Assembly: GCF_022808645.1 (NCBI RefSeq)
Contig: NZ_JAKZKT010000004.1
Span: forward strand, 62,001 to 126,000
Direction of reading: 5' to 3'
DNA from: Bacillus litorisediminis
Lineage (GTDB): Bacteria > Bacillota > Bacilli > Bacillales > JC228
DNA length: 64,000 bases
A model generated the notes under the pieces. The model did no database searches. It saw only the letters and a list, made by a program, of their open reading frames with translations, and was not told the DNA's origin. The translations under genes were made by a program, and so were the position numbers. Positions 1 to 9,343 of this stretch are shown here, piece after piece; position 1 is the stretch's first letter, and the number at the start of each line of letters is the position of its first letter.

Positions 1-566
1 ACTACACCTGTTAATTCGTCATGTTCCTTCGCAGATAAAACGAGAAATTTGGCTCTGGTGCCCTTTAGCCAATGTTGTAGTGTTTCCACTTGTATTTCAT
101 TTTCACCCTCATAAGGTGTAAGCAAGTAAAAGGCATTTTCAAATAGAAGTGCCTTGGCCGCCTGAACACCACTCTTATGCGAACCTGCCATCGGATGTCC
201 GCCAATAAAAGTGATATTTTGTTTCTTTAAAAGTCTCGCTTTTTCCATAATTTTTTGTTTGGTGCTGCCTACATCCGTTACAATCGCTTCGTTTTTAAGC
301 TGCCATAAAGCGATCTTTTCAATCCATTGTTCTGATTGCTGAACGGGTGTGGCCAAAATAATCAAATCGGCATTTTTTGCAGTCCGCAGCAGATGCTGAT
401 CATCTTCGACTCCTTCATCAATCACTTGGAGCATGTGTGCAAGCTTCATCGAATCGGGATTAAGATCATATCCGCTTATTATGCACTCTGGATGTTCCTT
501 TTTAATGGCCAATGCGACGGAACCTCCAATTAAGCCTAACCCTATGATGAGGACGTTCCCCTCCAT
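1..566 (-). CDS. tyrA: Prephenate dehydrogenase, partial (C-terminus beyond window)
   Basis: NAD-dependent oxidative decarboxylation of prephenate to 4-hydroxyphenylpyruvate in tyrosine synthesis, in the cytoplasm. The first 188 residues are visible. They open with a Rossmann motif GLGLIGG at residues 9-15 and carry the family signature GGHPMAGSHKSG near residue 122. The ATG at 564-566 follows a GGGGGGAAG ribosome site. The gene runs off the left edge, so the rest of the catalytic part and any ACT domain cannot be judged. It starts 23 nt after hisC ends and is the last visible gene of the aroC-aroB-hisC-tyrA row, the order known from B. subtilis, where aroE follows. Confidence 0.95.
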   Translation of the reverse strand, partial: MEGNVLIIGLGLIGGSVALAIKKEHPECIISGYDLNPDSMKLAHMLQVIDEGVEDDQHLLRTAKNADLIILATPVQQSEQWIEKIALWQLKNEAIVTDVGSTKQKIMEKARLLKKQNITFIGGHPMAGSHKSGVQAAKALLFENAFYLLTPYEGENEIQVETLQHWLKGTRAKFLVLSAKEHDELTGV

Positions 567-589
567 GATCTTCCCCCCGGAACACTTTC

Positions 590-1675
590 TTATTTTTGAA
601 TTCTTTCTTTTAACAGCTGAAAGACTTTATCATTTTCTTCAGGTTTTCCAATCGTAATTCGGAGCCAGCCAGGGAATCCAAGTGCAGCCCCTGAACGAGT
701 AATTACACCATTTTGCAAGAAATACTGGAAGGCTGTCTGACTGTCTTCACTGACATTAATTAATATAAAATTCCCTTCTGTCGGATAATAGGAAATCCCA
801 TTTTCCTCACAAAATTCGTAATATCTTTTTCTCTCTCTATCATTTTTCAACTTGCATGACTCTACAAATTCTTGGTCAGCAAGAGCGGCCTTAGCTGCTA
901 ATTGTCCAATTGCATTCACATTAAATGGCTCTCTCACAGGCTCCATTTTTGCTATGATTTCTTTGCTGGCGATGCCAAAGCCAACACGAAAACCGGCTAA
1001 TCCGTAAATTTTAGAGAAAGTTCTAAGGAGCATCACATTGTCAAAAGCATTAAATATTGACAATGAATCTGGATAATCAGGAGCTGTTACATATTCATGA
1101 TAAGCTTGGTCAATGACTACTAGAACATGAGACGGCACTTTTTCTAAAAATGCAAATAAATCATCTTTTGGAATATAACGGCCAGATGGATTATTCGGGT
1201 TACAAATCCAAACGATACTTGTGTTTTCGTCAATCGCATCTAACATTCCGTTTAAATCATGTTCACCATTAATAAGCGGAATCTCTCTCGACTCTCCGCC
1301 TTGTAAAAAACAATTATGTTTATATTGAGAAAAACTTGGAACAGGCATAACTGTATTGATTCCAGGTTCTATTAAAGAATTGGAGATAATTTGAATAATT
1401 TCATCGGATCCGTTTCCAAATATTAAATTAGCTGGGTCAATTCCGAAATGTTCAGCTACTGCCTGACGTAATTCGGTAGCTGCACCATCTGGATAAAACA
1501 TATGCTGAAATTTAGTATTTTGAAAAAGCTCATCTACTTTTTTGGAATGTCCATATGGGTTTTCATTAGAGGCTAGTTTGATAATAGTGTCTAGCCCAAA
1601 TTCCTTCTTCACTTCATCAATCGTTTTCCCGGGCTGATAGGCTTTCAATTGATCTAATTGTTTAATCCATTTCAT
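590..1675 (-). CDS. hisC: Histidinol-phosphate aminotransferase
   Basis: Fold-type I PLP aminotransferase of 361 residues, the usual size. It transaminates imidazole-acetol phosphate in histidine synthesis; in Bacillus the same enzyme also serves tyrosine and phenylalanine synthesis, which explains its place beside tyrA. Visible motifs are the SNENPYG substrate loop near residue 37, the CNPNNPSG segment in the middle, and the Schiff-base lysine in TFSKIYGLAGFRVG near residue 222. AGGAGAGGGA precedes the ATG. Only 44 nt separate it from aroB, whereas in B. subtilis aroH and the six trp genes lie between these two. Confidence 0.97.
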   Translation of the reverse strand: MKWIKQLDQLKAYQPGKTIDEVKKEFGLDTIIKLASNENPYGHSKKVDELFQNTKFQHMFYPDGAATELRQAVAEHFGIDPANLIFGNGSDEIIQIISNSLIEPGINTVMPVPSFSQYKHNCFLQGGESREIPLINGEHDLNGMLDAIDENTSIVWICNPNNPSGRYIPKDDLFAFLEKVPSHVLVVIDQAYHEYVTAPDYPDSLSIFNAFDNVMLLRTFSKIYGLAGFRVGFGIASKEIIAKMEPVREPFNVNAIGQLAAKAALADQEFVESCKLKNDRERKRYYEFCEENGISYYPTEGNFILINVSEDSQTAFQYFLQNGVITRSGAALGFPGWLRITIGKPEENDKVFQLLKERIQK

Positions 1676-1719
1676 TCTAAGTCCCTCTCCTTTGACTTTA
1701 GAAAAACTTTATTTGTACC

Positions 1720-2799
1720 CTATGATACTCCGAATTCTTTTAAATAGAAAATGAGTTCTTCATCTTGGATTGAAATAGTATACGGCTGTTCTATATCTCG
1801 TAATAAAACATATTGAATCAATCCGCCAATCGTCTTTTTATCTCTTCTCATTTGTTCAATAAGCTGATCAATGGACAGTTCCTTTGGAACCTCTATCTGA
1901 TAGCCAATGCGTTTAAACCATTCTGTCAATGCAGGTCTCGAAACCGAAAGAGGGTTTCTCTTTTCGCTGATCAGTAAAGCAAAATTCATGCCGATTAAGA
2001 CACATTCACCATGCGTGATAGTGTAATGTGATAAATTCTCAATTGCATGTCCTAATGTATGCCCGAAATTTAAAAACGCCCGAATATTTTGTTCTTTTGC
2101 ATCCTGCTCTACAATCTTGACTTTTACCTTAATTCCCCGCTCCAGTACTTCTTCCCAAAATGACAGATCCTGAAAATCAACTTGATCCACATGAAGCATT
2201 AATTGCTGCAATAATTTCCGATCACCAATCAAACCATGTTTAATAAGTTCTGCAAAACCAGATAACCTTTCACGTTCCGGTAAAGAATGCAAATATTGAA
2301 TGTCGTAATAAACAGCTTTCGGCTGATGAAAAGCGCCAATCATATTTTTTCCTAAAGGGTGGTTAACAGCCGTTTTCCCCCCGACTGAACTATCATGTGC
2401 GAGAAGAGTGGTAGGAACTTGAACATATGGAATTCCTCGCATAAAAGTAGCAGCTACAAATCCTGCTAAATCACCTACGGCCCCACCGCCAAAAGCGATG
2501 ATTAATGAATGACGGTCTAACTCTCCTTCAATGGCTGTTTCCATGCATTCCTGATAAACATCGAGTGATTTGGCCTCTTCTCCATTTGGAACTGTTTTGC
2601 AGATAGGTTCTTTCCATTTGCTTAAGCTAGTTACAAATGAATCAAGATATAGTCGGGAAATCGTCTGATCACAGATCACCATAACTTTAGTGACGTTAGA
2701 AAATTTTGTTGCCATGTCTTCCACAATGGTTTCAGTCAGATTCGCCCCGATCCAAATATCGTATTGAAAGGAATCAGCCTGGACTCTAACTTTTCTCAT
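1720..2799 (-). CDS. aroB: 3-dehydroquinate synthase
   Basis: Second step of the shikimate pathway: NAD- and metal-dependent cyclisation of DAHP to 3-dehydroquinate. At 359 residues it has normal length. The nucleotide-binding GGGAVGDLAGF lies near residue 105. The metal-binding regions ELIKHGL, NFGHTLGHA and THGEC appear in the expected order in the C-terminal half. Its ATG overlaps the aroC stop by one base (TGATG), so translation is probably coupled to aroC. The next gene downstream is hisC rather than aroH or trpE. Confidence 0.97.
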   Translation of the reverse strand: MRKVRVQADSFQYDIWIGANLTETIVEDMATKFSNVTKVMVICDQTISRLYLDSFVTSLSKWKEPICKTVPNGEEAKSLDVYQECMETAIEGELDRHSLIIAFGGGAVGDLAGFVAATFMRGIPYVQVPTTLLAHDSSVGGKTAVNHPLGKNMIGAFHQPKAVYYDIQYLHSLPERERLSGFAELIKHGLIGDRKLLQQLMLHVDQVDFQDLSFWEEVLERGIKVKVKIVEQDAKEQNIRAFLNFGHTLGHAIENLSHYTITHGECVLIGMNFALLISEKRNPLSVSRPALTEWFKRIGYQIEVPKELSIDQLIEQMRRDKKTIGGLIQYVLLRDIEQPYTISIQDEELIFYLKEFGVS

Positions 2800-3971
2800 C
2801 AGAAGTCCCTCGCATACTTTCGATATTCTTCTATGCTCTTTTGTAAAAGTTTCATTTGATCGCTCGAAAAGTGTTCAAGTAAACTTGCGGCCAGTTCCCA
2901 TGCAACCACATGCTCCATCACAACAGCGGCAGCAGGTACTGCACAGCTGTCAGAGCGCTCAATACTTGCACTAAAAGGTTCTTTAGTTTGGATATCAACG
3001 CTTTGCAACGGCTTGTAAAGGGTCGGTATCGGCTTCATAACCCCTTTCACAACTATCGGCATTCCTGTCGTCATACCGCCTTCAAAACCGCCTAAGCGAT
3101 TTGTTTTTCTTTTGTAGCCCTCGGCCTCATTCCAAATAATTTCATCATGCACTTGGCTACCAGGCAATCTTGCCATTTCAAAGCCCAAACCAAATTCGAC
3201 GCCTTTAAAAGCGTTGATACTCATGACAGCACCTGCTATTTTTGCATCAAGCTTTCGGTCGTAATGCACATAACTTCCGATTCCAGCCGGCATCCCTTCA
3301 GCAATAACCTCAACCACTCCACCGATTGAATCGCCATTCTTTTTTGCTTCATCGATTGCTTCCATCATCTTCTGTGAGGCCTCAGGGTCATACACTCGGA
3401 CAGGGGACTCCTCTGTTATTTCTTTCAGCTTTGAAACACTTAGCCCCTCTGGAACAGTAGCTTTAATACCTGCAATTTCCCTAACATGTCCCACAATTTC
3501 GATTCCGAGTTCTTTTAATAATTTTTTGGCTACTGCCCCAACAGCTACTCGGACCGTTGTTTCCCGGGCAGATGATCTTTCGAGTACATTTCGCAGATCA
3601 CGATGACCATATTTAATGCCTCCGTTTAAATCGGCATGACCTGGACGGGGGCGTGTAATTTTTCGTTTTACTTCACTTTCTTTTTCTTCAGAAATCGGTT
3701 CAATCCCCATAATTTTGGTCCAATGCTTCCAATCTTTATTTTCCACAGTTAATGTGACTGGAGATCCTATTGTGTATCCGTGGCGGACTCCAGAAGAAAT
3801 CTCAACCTGATCCTTTTCAATTTGCATCCTTCGGCCACGCCCATACCCCTTTTGTCTCCTCGCTAATTCTTCGTTAATATCTTCTGCTGTTAAGGACAGA
3901 CCTGCGGGTAACCCCTCTACAATCGCTGTTAATTTAGGGCCGTGCGATTCGCCTGCTGTTAAATATCTCAT
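2799..3971 (-). CDS. aroC: Chorismate synthase (aroF in B. subtilis)
   Basis: Last common step to chorismate: FMN-dependent elimination of phosphate from EPSP. The protein is 390 residues from the chosen ATG and starts [11 protein letters not shown], the universally conserved N-terminus. [15 protein letters not shown] lies near residue 120 and arginine-rich FMN/substrate loops follow. The open frame extends six codons upstream to a TTG at 3989, but GGGAG lies 8 nt before the ATG at 3971 and family alignment also favours it. It heads the aroC-aroB-hisC-tyrA row. A terminator behind cheR and an extended -10 suggest that it has its own promoter. Confidence 0.97.
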   Translation of the reverse strand: MRYLTAGESHGPKLTAIVEGLPAGLSLTAEDINEELARRQKGYGRGRRMQIEKDQVEISSGVRHGYTIGSPVTLTVENKDWKHWTKIMGIEPISEEKESEVKRKITRPRPGHADLNGGIKYGHRDLRNVLERSSARETTVRVAVGAVAKKLLKELGIEIVGHVREIAGIKATVPEGLSVSKLKEITEESPVRVYDPEASQKMMEAIDEAKKNGDSIGGVVEVIAEGMPAGIGSYVHYDRKLDAKIAGAVMSINAFKGVEFGLGFEMARLPGSQVHDEIIWNEAEGYKRKTNRLGGFEGGMTTGMPIVVKGVMKPIPTLYKPLQSVDIQTKEPFSASIERSDSCAVPAAAVVMEHVVAWELAASLLEHFSSDQMKLLQKSIEEYRKYARDF

Positions 3972-4010
3972 GACTCTTTCTCCCTTCAACTCATTAAAGG
4001 ATTATGTTCC

Positions 4011-4019
4011 ACTATACCA
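4011..4019 (-). promoter_or_regulatory. Candidate extended -10 promoter of aroC
   Basis: The minus strand reads TGGTATAGT, a good extended -10 (TG-N-TATAAT-like). The -35 region is weak (AACAAT, 17 nt away). It lies about 40 nt before the aroC ATG and downstream of the cheR terminator. A second possible pair is TTGAAA-17-TAAATA slightly upstream. The call is inferred from sequence only. Confidence 0.4.
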
Positions 4020-4110
4020 TATGTTAAGTTAGAATTGTTAGAAAAATATTTAGAATTTCTTAATGTTGTTTTCAATGTAATGGTTTATATCCGTGATCCC
4101 TTAGGATGTA

Positions 4111-4138
4111 TAAAAAAAGACCCATTCACACGGTCTCA
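4111..4138 (-). terminator. Terminator after cheR
   Basis: On the minus strand the short stem GAGACC/GGGTCTT with an 8-nt loop is followed by seven T. It lies 8 nt past the cheR stop. It would separate ndk/cheR transcription from the aroC group, although some read-through is likely because the stem is short. Confidence 0.6.
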
Positions 4139-4145
4139 CGAGCAG

Positions 4146-4919
4146 TTATATCTTTTTATAAAAAAAGGGAGATACCACTTTTAAATTAAATTCATCTGGT
4201 CTGAAAATTTGTTCGGTGCTGCCCACGAAAAGAACTCCGCCTATTTTTAAGGAGGAGGCAAATTTCTTATACAGTTTGTGCTTTGCCTCTTCTGTAAAGT
4301 AAATTAAAACATTACGGCAAACAATTAAGTCCAAATTCTGCGGATATGGGTCATCTAATAAGTTATGCTTTTTAAACTCAATTCTTTTTTTTAGTTCGTC
4401 TTTTACTGCATACCATTGATCCTGTTGAATCAGCCATTTTTCCCGATAATAATCGGGCAGTTCCTGGATTGAACGTTCGTGGTAAAGTCCTTCCTTCGCT
4501 TTAGCCATGGCTCCTTCATCAATGTCCGTTGCCAATATTCGAAATTGAAGAGGGAGGAGAAATTCTCTCAATATCATAGCAAGCGTATAAGGTTCTTCAC
4601 CGGTTGAACAGGCGGCACTCCAAACTTTTAGCGAGCTGTTTGACTGGAGGAGACCAGGCAATATTTGCTGCTTTAATATATCCCACCGTGCTCCATTCCG
4701 GTAAAATTCTGACACATTAATCGTCATTTTATCTAATAGCTCTTCTAACACCTCGGGATCCTTTTTGATAGCTTCCAATAAACCTAAAAAACAGTCAAAG
4801 CCTTTTCTTTCATAAAAAGAGGTAAGTCTCCTTTTCATTTGTGCTTCTTTATATTGTGATAAGTCAATGCCTGATAATTGATAAAAGGATTGAGTAAATT
4901 TTTCATAATCATTCTTCAT
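4146..4919 (-). CDS. cheR: Chemotaxis protein-glutamate O-methyltransferase CheR
   Basis: SAM-dependent methyltransferase that methylates glutamates on chemoreceptors for adaptation. The protein is 257 residues from the ATG at 4919, which has GGGGAG 9 nt upstream; the longer frame reaching 4994 runs through the ndk terminator and is rejected. An all-alpha N-terminal domain is followed by a Rossmann methyltransferase domain with VWSAACSTGEEPY (the SAM-binding CSTGEEPY motif) and LIVCRNVLIYF. It is the only chemotaxis gene here, sitting between ndk and aroC as in B. subtilis, so the cell is expected to have flagella and receptors encoded elsewhere. Confidence 0.96.
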   Translation of the reverse strand: MKNDYEKFTQSFYQLSGIDLSQYKEAQMKRRLTSFYERKGFDCFLGLLEAIKKDPEVLEELLDKMTINVSEFYRNGARWDILKQQILPGLLQSNSSLKVWSAACSTGEEPYTLAMILREFLLPLQFRILATDIDEGAMAKAKEGLYHERSIQELPDYYREKWLIQQDQWYAVKDELKKRIEFKKHNLLDDPYPQNLDLIVCRNVLIYFTEEAKHKLYKKFASSLKIGGVLFVGSTEQIFRPDEFNLKVVSPFFYKKI

Positions 4920-4956
4920 TGAATAGCGCTCCCCACTCCCTATTTGAGCAACAATA

Positions 4957-4988
4957 GAAAAAACGCTACATCCAAAGGATGCAGCATT
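4957..4988 (-). terminator. Terminator between ndk and cheR
   Basis: A 12-bp stem, AATGCTGCATCC/GGATGTAGCGTT (two G-U pairs, TTT loop), is followed by TTTTTCT on the minus strand, 13 nt after the ndk stop. It leaves only about 38 nt before the cheR ATG, so cheR probably relies on read-through or on a promoter inside this short gap. Confidence 0.75.
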
Positions 4989-5000
4989 TGTCACTTTTTC

Positions 5001-5447
5001 TTAATAGATCCACTCATTATTTATTTTTGTATAGTCTACTAGTTCCTCTGGTTTAAAGAAAATCGAAATTTCTCTTTCTGCACTTGCAGGAGAGTCAGAA
5101 CCATGAATAATATTCTTTCCAACAGTTACTCCGAAATCGCCGCGAACTGTTCCAGGTGCAGCATCTTTTGGGTTCGTTGACCCCATCATTTGACGTGCAG
5201 TAGCGATTACATTTTCCCCTTGCCATACCATTGCAAATACAGGACCAGAAGTAATGAAATCTACTAATTCACCAAAGAATGGGCGCTCTTTATGTTCGCC
5301 ATAGTGAGTTTCAGCTAATTCTCTAGGTATGCTCATTAATTTAGCTCCGACTAATTGAAAGCCTTTTTTCTCAAAACGAGCTACAATTTCTCCGATTAAG
5401 TTTCTCTGTACTCCATCTGGTTTTACCATTAAGAATGTCTTTTCCAT
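5001..5447 (-). CDS. ndk: Nucleoside diphosphate kinase
   Basis: Transfers the gamma phosphate of ATP to NDPs through a phosphohistidine, balancing NTP and dNTP pools. The protein is 148 residues, standard for bacterial Ndk. The active-site histidine is in [16 protein letters not shown] near residue 117, and the N-terminal [15 protein letters not shown] is typical. A GTG four codons upstream is also open, but GTAGGAG is better placed for the ATG at 5447. The neighbours hepT and cheR match B. subtilis order. Confidence 0.97.
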   Translation of the reverse strand: MEKTFLMVKPDGVQRNLIGEIVARFEKKGFQLVGAKLMSIPRELAETHYGEHKERPFFGELVDFITSGPVFAMVWQGENVIATARQMMGSTNPKDAAPGTVRGDFGVTVGKNIIHGSDSPASAEREISIFFKPEELVDYTKINNEWIY

Positions 5448-5572
5448 TAGTTTGTCCACTCCTACTTTGCTATGTATATGATTTATTATCCTTCAAAATA
5501 CTACCATTATTTTTTTATTATGGCAACGCCTTCATTAAGTTTGATGTTGATTTGCTTAAAAACACTTTAATA

Positions 5573-6535
5573 TTAATGGTCCCGTTTCCCAATATAAAGG
5601 GCAATATTTCTTAATGCTTTGTTTGCCTTGTTTTTGGGAAGCTCATCAAGTACTTGCAGTGCTTTTTGCAAATAACGGTTGCTGATTTCCCAGGATTTTT
5701 CAATAGAGCCGTTGGTCTGAATATAAGTAATTATATCATTTAGTTCTGAGGGATCCATTCCTTCATGAACTCTTTCTAGTTTTGAACGGAAATTTTGATC
5801 TTTAGTAGCCAGCAATACAGGTAAGGTTATATTTCCTTGAAGCAAATCTCCGCCAGCTGGTTTACCCAGCTGTTCTTCTGTGCCAGTAAAGTCCAAAATG
5901 TCGTCGGTTATTTGGTAGGCCATTCCTACATAATATCCAAATCGGTAAAGCTTACGATGAATGTCTGGTTCCACATTTCCGACAATCGCACCTATTTGGC
6001 AGCTTGCCGCAATCAGCAGTGCTGTTTTCCGCTTAATCCTTCTAAAGTAATCTTTTAGGTGCTGATCAAATCTATACTTGGCTTCAATTTGTTTAATTTC
6101 TCCAACTACCAGCTCAACCATTGTGTTAGCAAGGATCTTATGTGCTAGCGGATCATTAATAAGTGTATAGATATCTAATGAGCGTGCAAACATATAATCG
6201 CCTACATACATAGCTACACGATTATCCCACTTCGCTTTGATCGTCGGTCTTCCCCTTCTGACATGTGCCTCATCAATAACATCATCATGAACTAAAGAAG
6301 CCATATGAATCATTTCGAGTGCTACTGCGGCATTTCTCATCTTTTCACTATTATAGCTGCCGAATTGTCCGGATAGTAACACAAAAACAGGGCGAATCCG
6401 TTTTCCCCCTGCTTGAAGTAGATGAAGTGAAGATTCTTCTATTAATGAAGATCGTGACTGCACCGCTTGTTCTAACGCTTTTTCAATTTTTGATAAATCT
6501 CCCTGCAAAAAAGAGTAGAGAGGCATTAATTTCAT
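5573..6535 (-). CDS. hepT: Heptaprenyl diphosphate synthase component II
   Basis: Catalytic subunit of the two-part heptaprenyl diphosphate synthase that makes the C35 side chain of menaquinone-7. The protein is 320 residues. Both aspartate-rich motifs of trans-prenyltransferases are present: DDVIDEAHVRRGRPT (DDxxD type, near residue 85) and DDILDF (near residue 212), plus the early GGKRIRP. It forms hepS-menG-hepT with the upstream genes, spaced 2 and 20 nt. HepT lacks chain-length control by itself and needs HepS. Confidence 0.96.
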   Translation of the reverse strand: MKLMPLYSFLQGDLSKIEKALEQAVQSRSSLIEESSLHLLQAGGKRIRPVFVLLSGQFGSYNSEKMRNAAVALEMIHMASLVHDDVIDEAHVRRGRPTIKAKWDNRVAMYVGDYMFARSLDIYTLINDPLAHKILANTMVELVVGEIKQIEAKYRFDQHLKDYFRRIKRKTALLIAASCQIGAIVGNVEPDIHRKLYRFGYYVGMAYQITDDILDFTGTEEQLGKPAGGDLLQGNITLPVLLATKDQNFRSKLERVHEGMDPSELNDIITYIQTNGSIEKSWEISNRYLQKALQVLDELPKNKANKALRNIALYIGKRDH

Positions 6536-6555
6536 ATTTTTTCACCCATTTTGGT

Positions 6556-7260
6556 CTAATCCTTCGGTTTTTGCCCAATATGAACAGCTGCAACTCCACC
6601 ACTATATGGCTTGTAAAAGACATTTTCGAAGCCAGCCGCCTCAAACATACTTTTTAATTCCTTCATCCCAGGAAATTCACGGGCAGATTCTTGCAGCCAT
6701 GAATATTCTTGATAGCTTTTCGCGAAAAGTTTCCCAAATAAAGGCATAATAAACCGAAAATAGAAATAATATAGCTGTTTAAACCCTATCAGAGTCGGTT
6801 GCGAAGTTTCCAAACATGCAATTTTCCCTCCAGGTTTTAAAACTCTGTTCATTTCCTTTAAAACTTGCATATAATCTGGCACATTTCTTAATCCAAATCC
6901 AATCGTTACAAAATCAAATTGTTCATCAGGAAACGGCAAATCCATCGCATTTCCATGAATAAGTTCAGTGTTAGAGAATGACTTGACTTTTTCCCGACCC
7001 ACTTTTAACATATTTTCGCTAAAGTCAAGTCCAATTACTTTCCCGGTTGGTCCTGCCGCTTTAGCTAAAGAAATAGTCCAATCTCCCGTTCCGCAGCACA
7101 CATCGAGAGCTTTAGCCCCTGGAAAGACATTTAGTCGGTTCATGGTATCTTTTCTCCAGCGGATATGCTGCTGAAAACTGATAACAGAATTCATCCGATC
7201 ATATTGATCAGATATTTTCTCAAATACTTTATGGACACGTTCTTCTTTAGATGCAGTCAT
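6556..7260 (-). CDS. menG: Demethylmenaquinone methyltransferase (UbiE/MenG family)
   Basis: SAM-dependent C-methylation of demethylmenaquinone, the last step to menaquinone. The protein is 234 residues. SAM motif I is [12 protein letters not shown] (near residue 50). [27 protein letters not shown] and RVLKPGGK are family signatures. It lies between the two heptaprenyl diphosphate synthase subunit genes, exactly as gerCB (menH) in B. subtilis. Only 2 nt separate it from hepS, so translational coupling is likely. Confidence 0.97.
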   Translation of the reverse strand: MTASKEERVHKVFEKISDQYDRMNSVISFQQHIRWRKDTMNRLNVFPGAKALDVCCGTGDWTISLAKAAGPTGKVIGLDFSENMLKVGREKVKSFSNTELIHGNAMDLPFPDEQFDFVTIGFGLRNVPDYMQVLKEMNRVLKPGGKIACLETSQPTLIGFKQLYYFYFRFIMPLFGKLFAKSYQEYSWLQESAREFPGMKELKSMFEAAGFENVFYKPYSGGVAAVHIGQKPKD

Positions 7261-7262
7261 AA

Positions 7263-8072
7263 CTACCCTTCTTCCACAAACGAAATGGTTACACCCTCAT
7301 GCAGACAAAGGATGGACTGTACCTTCTGTACAACATCTTTATCCAGATTCGGGATTTGTTTCAAACCTGCCTCAACTAATTTTTGCACATTCGTTAGCAT
7401 ACGGTCATATGCATCCAAAACATACTTATCCTGATGTTGTGTCAATTGACTAGTTTCCATTGAAAAAAGTAATTTACGGAAGCTATCAAATATGGTGGAT
7501 ATTTGTGAATGTACCCAATTCCTTTTTTCTGTAAGAAGTCTGATAAATAACAGTAAATTACTGATTAAGGGCTTCCACGGAGCAGCCTGTACAAAATCAC
7601 AAACTTTTTGAGCAATGGAGGTCTCTATGTTCCTGATAATATCAATAAATTCATCAATATGATTGTAATCCATTTGAATAAAGCGGATTTTATTTTCATT
7701 TACTTCCTGAGTACCTTTAGCAATCATACGGATAAATCCAATATCATTTTGGTCTGCGAGGATTTTATAATACAATCCGGAATAAAAATCACCAGCCAGG
7801 ACGGTTAGCTGTTTATTAATGAGTGGCTGCAGTTCATCTTCATTACCGACCTGATCATGTGTATTCAGAGCCGTCTGGATTAGCAAAGTGGCTAAAATTT
7901 TATATTGAATTTCCTCTTCAGGGAAACCTTTTGACACTAAACACGCTGTTAATATGTATGCTGCTTCTTCGTTAAAAGCAGGGTGATTAATAATCGATTG
8001 GACAAACGAATCGTTCGTTTTTTCAATAAACTGCTCTTTTATTTCTGTTGTTAATCGATGTATTATACTCAT
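7263..8072 (-). CDS. hepS: Heptaprenyl diphosphate synthase component I
   Basis: Regulatory, non-catalytic subunit of heptaprenyl diphosphate synthase that partners HepT and sets chain length at C35. About 269 residues from the ATG at 8072, where GGGTGATGGC precedes; the open frame begins eight codons earlier. There are no DDxxD motifs and the protein looks mostly helical, as expected for this poorly conserved subunit. Identity rests mainly on position directly upstream of menG-hepT and after mtrB, with supporting similarity to HepS sequences I remember. Confidence 0.9.
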   Translation of the reverse strand: MSIIHRLTTEIKEQFIEKTNDSFVQSIINHPAFNEEAAYILTACLVSKGFPEEEIQYKILATLLIQTALNTHDQVGNEDELQPLINKQLTVLAGDFYSGLYYKILADQNDIGFIRMIAKGTQEVNENKIRFIQMDYNHIDEFIDIIRNIETSIAQKVCDFVQAAPWKPLISNLLLFIRLLTEKRNWVHSQISTIFDSFRKLLFSMETSQLTQHQDKYVLDAYDRMLTNVQKLVEAGLKQIPNLDKDVVQKVQSILCLHEGVTISFVEEG

Positions 8073-8170
8073 GCCATCACCCTTCATTCCAACCACTTTT
8101 TTCTGCCTTAAAACAGACTACATTATAACATAATGATATCAAAATGTAGACTGTTATCTCTATTTATTCC

Positions 8171-8395
8171 TCACTTTCCAGATTCCACTTCTCCAAAGGA
8201 TGAGTAAATTCTAGCCTTGCCCCTTACTTTAATTGCAGAAGTATGCTCCGTAAATTGGGCAATCATCACTTCACCCTCATCTAATTTTTCGGAGTGATGA
8301 AACCTAGTATCAGTTCCACGCGTTAATCCAATCACTTGGACACCATCTTGTTCAGCTTTTATTATGACATAATCAGAAATCGGATTTTTTTGCAA
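8171..8395 (-). CDS. mtrB: trp RNA-binding attenuation protein TRAP
   Basis: TRAP forms an 11-subunit ring that, with tryptophan bound, wraps RNA carrying (G/U)AG repeats and so terminates or silences trp transcripts. About 74 residues from the TTG at 8395, matching the 75 of B. subtilis. [19 protein letters not shown] and [15 protein letters not shown] hold the tryptophan-binding threonines and the RNA-contacting Lys/Lys/Arg set. A longer frame from TTG 8437 has a poorer ribosome site and an N-terminus without family support. It follows folE (mtrA). No trp biosynthetic gene is in the window, so its targets lie elsewhere. Confidence 0.95.
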   Translation of the reverse strand: MQKNPISDYVIIKAEQDGVQVIGLTRGTDTRFHHSEKLDEGEVMIAQFTEHTSAIKVRGKARIYSSFGEVESGK

Positions 8396-8446
8396 AATGA
8401 ATTCACTCTTTTCTGCTAAAATTTCACGTTTGGCCAAATCGTGGCC

Positions 8447-9010
8447 TTATTTAATTAAAGATAATACTTCTGCTCTTTTTTGCTGATCTTCTGCAAAAAC
8501 ACCTCTTACTGATGTAGTAACCGTTTTAGAACCAGGCTTTTTCACGCCTCTCATCGACATACACATATGTTCCCCTTCTACAACAACCATAACACCAAAC
8601 GGCTCTAATTTTTCGAAAATGGCATCTGCAATTGTCGAGGTTAGTCGTTCTTGCAGCTGCGGTCTTTTTGCAACGGCTTCAACAGCTCTTGCCAGCTTGC
8701 TTAGCCCAGTAACTTTTCCGCCTTTGGGTATATAAGCAACATGAGCATGTCCAAAAAACGGAACCAGATGATGTTCACACATTGAATAAAACGGAATATC
8801 CTTTACCAACACTAGTTCTTCATGTTCTTCTGAGAAAATTGTATCAAAATAGCTTTTCGGATCCTCATTAAGTCCGCTGAATACTTCTTTATACATTTTA
8901 GCAACCCGTTTAGGGGTATCTAATAAACCTTCACGATTGGGGTCCTCACCTATTGCTTCTAAAATTAATCTGACAGCCTGTTCAATTTGTTCAAGGTTTG
9001 TTTCGTTCAT
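8447..9010 (-). CDS. folE: GTP cyclohydrolase I (FolE/MtrA)
   Basis: Converts GTP to 7,8-dihydroneopterin triphosphate, the first step of folate synthesis. The protein is 187 residues from the ATG at 9010, which has AGGAGGAG 6 nt upstream; an open extension of 16 codons lacks support. The zinc and active-site motif [19 protein letters not shown] lies near residue 75, [10 protein letters not shown] follows, and [11 protein letters not shown] provides the third metal cysteine. The pair folE-mtrB is conserved in Bacillus. Confidence 0.97.
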   Translation of the reverse strand: MNETNLEQIEQAVRLILEAIGEDPNREGLLDTPKRVAKMYKEVFSGLNEDPKSYFDTIFSEEHEELVLVKDIPFYSMCEHHLVPFFGHAHVAYIPKGGKVTGLSKLARAVEAVAKRPQLQERLTSTIADAIFEKLEPFGVMVVVEGEHMCMSMRGVKKPGSKTVTTSVRGVFAEDQQKRAEVLSLIK

Positions 9011-9343
9011 AAGTTCTCCTCCTAGAGGCCTAATCGATAATATATGTATCTGTTGCACTACATTCTCATACTAGCATACCGTATAAAAGCAGAGCAAAGA
9101 AGAACCCTTATGCTAAAAACTGCTTTTTTATTTTGCCCTAATGTTTTCTTCCTATCAAAAGTACATCTGCTCTACATATGTACTGTTTTTATAAAGTCCC
9201 TGCTAAAACTCAATAGTTGATTAGTTGATTTCGGCTCTTTTCATTTTAAATTAAAACCAGCTTTTTTCGATTACAGAGCTTTTATAAAAATAAAATGGGG
9301 ACTGATCAAATCAGTCCCCATTAGCCTGTAAATGAATATGTAA
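9011..9343 (-). other. Gene-free stretch between hbs and folE
   Basis: No convincing coding frame lies in these 333 bases. They hold the hbs terminator (9285-9322) and then the probable folE promoter region. A 7-bp inverted repeat AGTACAT/ATGTACT at 9160-9184 (11-nt loop) is followed by TTTTGA on the minus strand and could be a weak attenuator. No (G/U)AG repeat typical of TRAP sites was seen. Confidence 0.5.
9285..9322 (-). terminator. Terminator after hbs
   Basis: Perfect 12-bp stem AATGGGGACTGA/TCAGTCCCCATT with a 5-nt loop, then TTTATTTTTAT on the minus strand, about 20 nt past the hbs stop. Confidence 0.9.

Noticed and set aside
4920-4994. 25-codon N-terminal extension of cheR
   Set aside because: It is encoded by the ndk terminator hairpin.
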